Assembly (NCBI GenBank): GCA_016844515.1
Contig: JAERMP010000152.1
Location: 1 to 5,949, forward strand
Length of the DNA: 5,949 bases
Source: Thermoleophilia bacterium
Lineage (GTDB): Bacteria; Actinomycetota; Thermoleophilia; Gaiellales; Gaiellaceae
Direction: 5' to 3'
Each line of letters begins with the position of its first letter. Position 1 is the stretch's first letter. The notes under the pieces are model-generated. The model saw only the letters and a program-made list of their open reading frames with translations, ran no database searches and was not told the origin of the DNA. Positions 1 through 5,949 of the stretch are shown here, one piece after another. The position numbers were made by a program, and so were the translations under genes.

Positions 1-1276
1 GCCGCAGGATCGCAAGGCGCTCCTCGGTCACTTCGCCGATGATCCGGATCGAAAGGCCCGGTCCGGGGAACGGCTGCCGCCAGACCATCCGCTCGGGCAT
101 CCCAAGCTCCTCGCCCACTCGGCGCACCTCGTCTTTGAAGAGCAGGCGCAACGGCTCGACGAGCTCCATGCGCATGTCGGCCGGCAGTCCTCCGACGTTG
201 TGATGCGACTTGATCAGCGCGGCGACCCCGTCCTCACCGCCGCCGGACTCGATGACGTCCGAGTAGAGGGTCCCCTGGACGAGGAAGCGGACGTCACCGA
301 GCTCGCTCGCCTCCTCCTCGAAGACACGGATGAACTCCTCGCCGACGATCTTGCGCTTCTCCTCCGGATCGGAGATACCCGCTAGCCGCGTGAGAAACCG
401 CTTCTGCGCCTGGACGTGGACGAGCGGAACGCCGAAGTGGCCCGAGAACGTGTCGACGACCTGCTCCGCCTCGTTCTCGCGCAGGAGACCGTGATCGACG
501 AAAACACAAGTCAGCTGATCGCCGACGGCTTTGTGCACGAGGATTGCCGCCACTGCCGAGTCGACACCGCCAGAGAGCGCGCAGAGGACCCGCTCGGAGC
601 CGACGGTGGCGCGAATGCGCTCGACCTGCTCCTCGATGACGGCGGCGGGTGTCCACGTGGGCGGCACGCCGGCGATCTCATACAGGAAGTTCTTGAGGAT
701 CTCCTGACCGTGTGGGGTGTGCACGACTTCGGGATGGAACTGGACGCCGTAGAGCCGTCGCTCGCGGTCCTCGAACGCCGCGATCGGCGTCGACTGCGAC
801 GAAGCGGTCACCTCGGCGCCTGCCGGAGGCGCGGTGACCGAGTCGCCGTGGCTCATCCACACGATCTGCTCCGGGGGCAGGTGGCGGAAGAGCTCCGATT
901 CGCGGACCTCGAGCTCCGCCTTGCCGAACTCGGATGCGCCGGTGCGCTCGACGGCGCCACCGAGATCGCGCGCCATGAGCTGCATCCCGTAACAGATGCC
1001 GAGCGTCGGGATCCCGAGCTCGAAGATCGCGGCATCGATGTCAGGAGCGCCTTCCGCGTAGACCGATGCCGGCCCTCCGGAGAGGATGAGCGCTGCCGGG
1101 TTGCGGCGGGCGATCTCGGCGGCGGTAAGACGATGCCCGACGAGCTCCGAGTAGACACGAGCCTCGCGAACGCGCCTCGCGATCAGCTGGCTGTACTGAC
1201 CGCCGAGGTCGACGACGAGGACCGGGCGCTCCTCGGGTGTGGTCTCGGGCGTCGGGAGCGGAACGACTTCTGCCAT
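1..1276 (-). CDS. guaA: GMP synthase (glutamine-hydrolysing), 3' end outside window
   Basis: Cytosolic enzyme of the last step of de novo GMP synthesis: XMP + ATP + glutamine to GMP + AMP + PPi + glutamate. Reading the minus strand from ATG 1276-1274 gives 425 codons with no stop, so the gene runs off the left edge; about 90-100 C-terminal residues are missing compared with the usual 510-525. Residues ~18-205 are the class I glutamine amidotransferase: [14 protein letters not shown] (23-36), GGP (67-69), nucleophile Cys95 in GICYGMQ, and His181/Glu183 in QFHPE. Residues ~210-400 are the ATP-pyrophosphatase domain, with PP-loop SGGVDS (235-240) and [10 protein letters not shown] (356-365). QPFPGPGL (401-408) opens the C-terminal dimerisation domain. 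The ATG lies 2 bp after the guaB stop, with only a weak AGG (1287-1285) as ribosome site and no TAnnnT box at the leaderless position, so co-transcription and translational coupling with guaB are likely. All visible catalytic motifs are intact. Identification is secure from motifs. Confidence 0.97.
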   Translation of the reverse strand, partial: MAEVVPLPTPETTPEERPVLVVDLGGQYSQLIARRVREARVYSELVGHRLTAAEIARRNPAALILSGGPASVYAEGAPDIDAAIFELGIPTLGICYGMQLMARDLGGAVERTGASEFGKAELEVRESELFRHLPPEQIVWMSHGDSVTAPPAGAEVTASSQSTPIAAFEDRERRLYGVQFHPEVVHTPHGQEILKNFLYEIAGVPPTWTPAAVIEEQVERIRATVGSERVLCALSGGVDSAVAAILVHKAVGDQLTCVFVDHGLLRENEAEQVVDTFSGHFGVPLVHVQAQKRFLTRLAGISDPEEKRKIVGEEFIRVFEEEASELGDVRFLVQGTLYSDVIESGGGEDGVAALIKSHHNVGGLPADMRMELVEPLRLLFKDEVRRVGEELGMPERMVWRQPFPGPGLSIRIIGEVTEERLAILR

Positions 1277-1278
1277 CG

Positions 1279-2802
<1,524 letters not shown>

Positions 2803-2823
2803 GCAGCGCCCGGCGACGACAGA

Positions 2824-5799
2824 TCAGCCGACCTCGATGCCGAGCTTCACGAGTCGCTCTCGGGCGCGCGCCGCTCCGGTCACGTCGCCCTTCGCGTCGA
2901 AGTGGGCCAGCCCGACGGCGGCTTCGTCGGATGCCTCTGCCGTGCGGCCGGCGAGCGCGAGCGTCTCGGCGAGCATGAGCCGAGCCCAGGCGCGCTTCTC
3001 GAAGAAGTCCGTCGTCTCCGCGAGCTCCACGGCTCGACGAGCGTGCTCACCGGCCTCTTCGTGCCTACCGCGCCGCGCGAGCAGGCCGCCCTCGAGCCCG
3101 GCGAGCTCGACGAAGTTGACGAGATCGTCGGCCCCCGTAGTGTCCCGTGCTGCCTCACACAGCCGGCCGACCTCGTCGTATCGCTCCTGTTCGTAGAGAC
3201 ATCTTGCGAGCTGCAGAGCGGTTGTCGGGTAGTAGGAGCGGTCCCCAATCCGTTCGAGCACCTCGAGGCCCTCTCGCAGCGCTCGCTCCTCCGCCGCAAG
3301 GTCGCCGGCCCGGAACTCGACCGTCGCCTCGGACATGCTCATTCCGCCGGCGCTCATGAACAGCCCGGCGTCGAGGTACGCCTGCCGCCCGTCGCGGACG
3401 AGCTCGCGCGCGCGATCGATCTCCCCCTGCATCGCCAGCAGCTTGCCGAGAACGGTCCTCGACCACGCCTCGGCGAGCGCGCCGTGCTCGCCGCGACGGA
3501 TCGTCTGCACGCGCTCGATCGCCTCTGCGACGGGAGTGGGCCCGAACGTGTACGAGGAGAGCAGCCTGGCCCGGATCGGGTTCGCAACGCCTGCGCCGCC
3601 GGCTTTCTCGATGTGAGCGAGCGCCTGCTCACAGGCGACCGCCGTCTCGGCCGCATGCAGCGCGAACCAGGCTTCGAGCGCGACACTCCACCAGTAGTGG
3701 GCGAGCCCCTCGTCATGGCCGGCTCTCTCGAGAACGGCGCGGGCCTCGTCTCTCAGCCCGCGCCGTTCGTCCGCTCCGACGTCGCTCCTCGCCAGAGCCC
3801 AAGTGGCCCCGTGGAGCGCGACCAGCGCCCGCGTCACCGGGTCGGAGGCTCCGCGAGCCTCGACGAGAACGGCGTCCCCCTCAGCGTGATCGCCGGACTC
3901 ACGGAGCGCCGCGGAGAGATCCGGCGCGAGGGCGAGCCGCCGCTCGTCTCCGGGTGGAAGGACGGCGGTCGCCCTGCGCAACAACCCGCGACCCGCATTG
4001 AAGTCGCCGCGATCGAGAGCGCCCCTTCCGGCTGCCGCGAGGTGCTCGGCCGCCCGGGCTGAGAGGGCCGGGAGAGCGGGATCGGCCGGGTCGAGCTCCG
4101 CGCGGTAGCCGCGGGCCTGCTCGAGGTGGTAGCCGAGGATCTCGTCCCGCTCGATGAGATCGTGACGTCCGAGCCAGTCCGCGAACTGCTCGTGCAACTG
4201 CGCCCGGGTCGCCTTCGGTAGCGACTCGTAGGCAGCGTCGCGGATGAGCAGGTGCCGGAAGCGGAACGCGTCGTCGTTCGCGAATGTCGGCTGATCCGGG
4301 CGGATGAGCTCCTTCCGAACGAGCGCGGACAGGTGCGACTCGAGCGCAAGCCGCATGGGCGCCGGAGCGAGCTCCGCGACCGATCCGCGGTGGAACACCT
4401 GACCCTCGACCGATCCTCGCTCCATGACGACCCGCTCGTCGGCGCCGAGCGTGTCGAGCCGTGCCTGAAGCAGCGCGTGGATCGTCGGTGGTACGACGAT
4501 CTCGCCGTCACCGCCCTGCTCGCGCACCATCGCGAGCATCTCCTCGACGAAGAGCGGGTTCCCCTCCGACGCCGCGGCGATGCGGTCTCGCGCACTGTCG
4601 TCGAGCCGCGCGCTTCCGAGCAGGTTGTCGATCAGCGTGTCGCAGTCCTCGTGGTCGAGCGGCTCGAGCAGGATCGAGCTCGCGTTCATCTTCCCCCCGC
4701 CCCACCCCGAACGAACGTCGAGCAGCTCCGTGCGCGCGACGCAAAGCAGAAAGATCGGCGCGTCCCGTGAGAAGTCCGCGATGTGCTCCACGAGGTCGAT
4801 GAACGTCGGCTCCGCCCACTGGAGGTCGTCGATCACGACGACCTGCGGACGCTCGGCTGCCCGGGTTTCGAGCAGGCGGCGAAAGGCGAGCCGCGTCTCC
4901 TCAGGTGAGGAGCCGATCACGGTGTCGTGATCGACGCCGATCGCGACGAGGATCTCGACCAGCGGCCAGTACGTGATGTCCTCGCCGTAGTGAAGACAGC
5001 GGCCGCGAAGGATGTCCGCCTCCGGCATCACCCTCTCGAGGAAGTCGGCGACGAGTCGTGACTTGCCGATTCCCGCTGGGCCGAGGAGCGTGAAGAGTCG
5101 GCACGTGTTCTCTGCGACGGCGTCCTCGAAGTCGCGGTGCAGGCGATCGCGCTCCCGCTCGCGGCCGACGAGGGGTGCCTCGGGGTGGCGGGCGAGCCCC
5201 GCGGTGTCGGGAAGCACTTCGAGCAGACGGAACGCCTCGACGGGCTCGGACTTCCCTTTCAGGGTGAGCGCCTCGACCGCCTCGACCCGGACGGCGTCGC
5301 GGACGAGGTTTCGGGTCTCCGCGCCGATGAGCATCTCCCCCGGTGGGGCCGCCTGCTCGAGCCGCGCGGCGACGTTGACGGCGTCACCGGTGACGAGCGT
5401 GTCGCTCTGCCCACCGACGACGACCTCGCCCGTGTTGACGCCGATCCGCGCTTCGAGCCCGTGCTCGGAAATCGCTGCGCGCATCTCCGAGGCGGCACGC
5501 ACGGCGCGGAGCGCGTCGTCCTCGTGCGAGATCGGGATCCCGAAGACGGCCATGACCGCGTCGCCCACGAACTTCTCGACCGTGCCGCCGTGGCGCTCGA
5601 TGATCGTGCGCAGGTCGTCGAAGTAGCGGCGCATCCGAGCGCGCAGAGCCTCTGGGTCCGTGGACTCCCCCAGCGCAGTCGAGCCGACGAGGTCGCAGAA
5701 GAGGACGGTGACGACCTTGCGCTGCTCTCGCGCAGGCTGCGGCGCTGTCAGCTGCAGAACCGCGCGTCGTCGGAGTTCTCGCGCCCACAACTGGGGCAA
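2824..5799 (-). CDS. Class III nucleotidyl cyclase / STAND-type ATPase / TPR signalling protein; 5' end disrupted
   Basis: The open frame of 991 codons starts at TTG 5799. Residues 1-16 (MPQLWARELRRRAVLQ) are an out-of-frame reading of a zinc ribbon and probably not native; real family homology starts near residue 17-30. Residues ~28-195 form a class III cyclase: FCDLVGST (metal Asp36), EKFVGDAVMAVFG (base-binding Lys76, metal Asp80) and GDAVNVAARLE (transition-state Asn142, Arg146). Residue 135, where ATP-specific enzymes have Asp or Thr, is Leu, so substrate preference is uncertain. Residues ~208-430 are an AAA_16/MalT-like NTPase: LVGRERE (210-216), Walker A GPAGIGKS (240-247), Walker B VVVIDDLQW (320-328) and EGNPLFVEE (412-420). 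Residues ~575-985 are helical TPR-like repeats, e.g. GLLARRGRHEEAGEHARRAV (904-923). There is no C-terminal LuxR helix-turn-helix, membrane segment or signal peptide, so a cytosolic signalling role is inferred; its input is unknown. The body has no internal stop or lost motif. Possible starts are TTG 5799, TTG 5790 or reinitiation at CTG 5751; none has a Shine-Dalgarno sequence. Confidence 0.85.
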   Translation of the reverse strand: MPQLWARELRRRAVLQLTAPQPAREQRKVVTVLFCDLVGSTALGESTDPEALRARMRRYFDDLRTIIERHGGTVEKFVGDAVMAVFGIPISHEDDALRAVRAASEMRAAISEHGLEARIGVNTGEVVVGGQSDTLVTGDAVNVAARLEQAAPPGEMLIGAETRNLVRDAVRVEAVEALTLKGKSEPVEAFRLLEVLPDTAGLARHPEAPLVGRERERDRLHRDFEDAVAENTCRLFTLLGPAGIGKSRLVADFLERVMPEADILRGRCLHYGEDITYWPLVEILVAIGVDHDTVIGSSPEETRLAFRRLLETRAAERPQVVVIDDLQWAEPTFIDLVEHIADFSRDAPIFLLCVARTELLDVRSGWGGGKMNASSILLEPLDHEDCDTLIDNLLGSARLDDSARDRIAAASEGNPLFVEEMLAMVREQGGDGEIVVPPTIHALLQARLDTLGADERVVMERGSVEGQVFHRGSVAELAPAPMRLALESHLSALVRKELIRPDQPTFANDDAFRFRHLLIRDAAYESLPKATRAQLHEQFADWLGRHDLIERDEILGYHLEQARGYRAELDPADPALPALSARAAEHLAAAGRGALDRGDFNAGRGLLRRATAVLPPGDERRLALAPDLSAALRESGDHAEGDAVLVEARGASDPVTRALVALHGATWALARSDVGADERRGLRDEARAVLERAGHDEGLAHYWWSVALEAWFALHAAETAVACEQALAHIEKAGGAGVANPIRARLLSSYTFGPTPVAEAIERVQTIRRGEHGALAEAWSRTVLGKLLAMQGEIDRARELVRDGRQAYLDAGLFMSAGGMSMSEATVEFRAGDLAAEERALREGLEVLERIGDRSYYPTTALQLARCLYEQERYDEVGRLCEAARDTTGADDLVNFVELAGLEGGLLARRGRHEEAGEHARRAVELAETTDFFEKRAWARLMLAETLALAGRTAEASDEAAVGLAHFDAKGDVTGAARARERLVKLGIEVG

Positions 5800-5807
5800 G
5801 CGGGCAT
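5748..5807 (-). pseudogene. Frame-shifted N-terminal zinc-ribbon piece of the cyclase gene
   Basis: ATG 5807-5805 opens MPACPSCGRENSDDARFCS and then TGA at 5750-5748. The pattern CPxCGxxNxxxAxFC is the N-terminal zinc ribbon that commonly precedes the cyclase domain in actinobacterial cyclase-ATPase-TPR proteins, where it normally continues xCGAPL. Cys4, Cys7 and Cys18 are present; the fourth zinc ligand is gone. The cyclase continues in the -1 frame, its codon CTG 5751 overlapping the TGA as CTGA. This ATG, not TTG 5799, has the 6-nt spacing from the TAGACT box, so it is probably the ancestral start. The joint needs a net loss of 3n+1 bases. No classical slippery heptamer is visible, so programmed frameshifting looks unlikely. 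The alternative is a true 19-residue leader peptide that couples to the cyclase. Confidence 0.75.
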
Positions 5808-5813
5808 TCGCGG

Positions 5814-5819
5814 AGTCTA
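5814..5819 (-). promoter_or_regulatory. Putative leaderless -10 box (TAGACT) of the cyclase gene
   Basis: TAGACT fits the TAnnnT -10 pattern and is followed by six nucleotides (CCGCGA) and then ATG 5807, placing the transcript start at the start codon. Its first three bases are also the TAG stop of the upstream kinase-like gene. No Shine-Dalgarno sequence precedes ATG 5807 and no TTGACA-like -35 is visible; the expected -35 zone is occupied by a GC-rich inverted repeat at 5833-5851. The call rests on pattern and on the identical spacing at guaB. Confidence 0.6.
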
Positions 5820-5948
5820 CGAGCGGACGGGCTCGAGCTCCGCGAGCTCGATGCCGGCCGCGAGCGTCGCGGCGAGCGAGGGGTCGAAACGACCTGCGCC
5901 GACCTCGCGTACCGAGGCCGAGCCGGCGGCAACCGCGAGTCGCACCGC
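5817..5948 (-). CDS. C-terminal fragment of probable PfkB-family carbohydrate kinase
   Basis: Forty-three codons are open from the right window edge to TAG 5819-5817; the 5' part lies outside. The peptide begins AVRLAVAAGSASVREVGAG and goes on FDPSLAATLAAGIELAELEP. The helix with AVAAGSA followed by a short G-x-G turn, FDP and a final amphipathic helix resembles the C-terminus of PfkB-type sugar kinases (6-phosphofructokinase II and 1-phosphofructokinase types), which phosphorylate sugars or sugar phosphates in the cytosol. The diagnostic PfkB signatures are outside the window, so substrate and exact family cannot be judged, and another fold with an alanine-rich C-terminus is possible. The stop overlaps the -10 box of the cyclase gene and lies 9 bp before ATG 5807, so read-through transcription into the cyclase is plausible. 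Confidence 0.55.
   Translation of the reverse strand, partial: AVRLAVAAGSASVREVGAGRFDPSLAATLAAGIELAELEPVRS
5833..5851. repeat. Inverted repeat, 8-bp arms, 3-bp centre
   Basis: TCGAGCTC (5833-5840) and GAGCTCGA (5844-5851) are perfect reverse complements around CGC. The dyad lies inside the last codons of the kinase-like gene (Ile-Glu-Leu-Ala-Glu-Leu-Glu) and covers the -35 zone of the putative cyclase promoter. No T-tract follows on either strand, so it is not a recognisable intrinsic terminator. An operator is possible, but the repeated Glu-Leu codons GAGCTC alone can explain the symmetry. Confidence 0.4.
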
Positions 5949-5949
5949 A

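Noticed and set aside
5748..5760. Programmed -1 ribosomal frameshift joining zinc ribbon and cyclase
   Set aside because: No X-XXY-YYZ slippery heptamer is present around TTCTGCAGCTGACAG, and the joined product would still lack the fourth zinc cysteine.
5384..5932. Minus-strand open frame of 182 codons overlapping the cyclase 5' end and the kinase-like gene
   Set aside because: It is an Arg/Ser/Pro-rich out-of-frame reading of two better supported frames (PfkB-like C-terminus and cyclase core), with no domain of its own.

Overview
The window is a compact, GC-rich stretch (roughly two thirds G+C by eye) in which every supported gene lies on the minus strand. In transcription order (right to left) these are: the C-terminal end of a probable PfkB-type sugar kinase; a very large class III nucleotidyl cyclase / STAND-type ATPase / TPR protein; guaB (IMP dehydrogenase); and guaA (GMP synthase, cut by the left window edge). 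The GC-rich codon use, the actinobacterial look of GuaA and GuaB, and TAnnnT boxes placed 6 nt upstream of ATG codons without Shine-Dalgarno sequences suggest an actinobacterium. The Thermoleophilia (Gaiella/Solirubrobacter relatives), which are rich in cyclase-ATPase-TPR proteins, are a reasonable but unproven guess.

Layout. 5817-5948 holds the last 43 codons of the kinase-like gene. Its TAG stop forms the first three bases of a TAGACT -10 box for the cyclase gene. 5807-2824 is the cyclase-ATPase locus. 2790-1279 is guaB, 33 bp downstream of the cyclase stop and with its own apparent leaderless promoter. 1276-1 is guaA, 2 bp after the guaB stop. No intergenic stretch exceeds about 35 bp, and no RNA gene, mobile element or CRISPR array was seen.

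Function. GuaB and GuaA carry out the two consecutive steps IMP to XMP to GMP and are almost certainly co-transcribed. The cyclase-ATPase looks like a signalling protein with no evident mechanistic link to GMP synthesis. The separate guaB promoter would uncouple the housekeeping pair from it.

The most notable point is a break at the 5' end of the cyclase gene. The best-supported start is ATG 5807, directly behind the leaderless -10 box. It encodes 19 residues of a typical N-terminal zinc ribbon (CPSC...FC) and then stops at TGA 5750-5748. The cyclase continues in the -1 frame as an intact frame of about 975 codons. The zinc ribbon's fourth cysteine is missing and no single-base correction restores it, which suggests a real small deletion rather than a simple base-call error. 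Whether the cyclase is made by reinitiation, from a TTG start, or not at all is open. I saw no wholly new system here.
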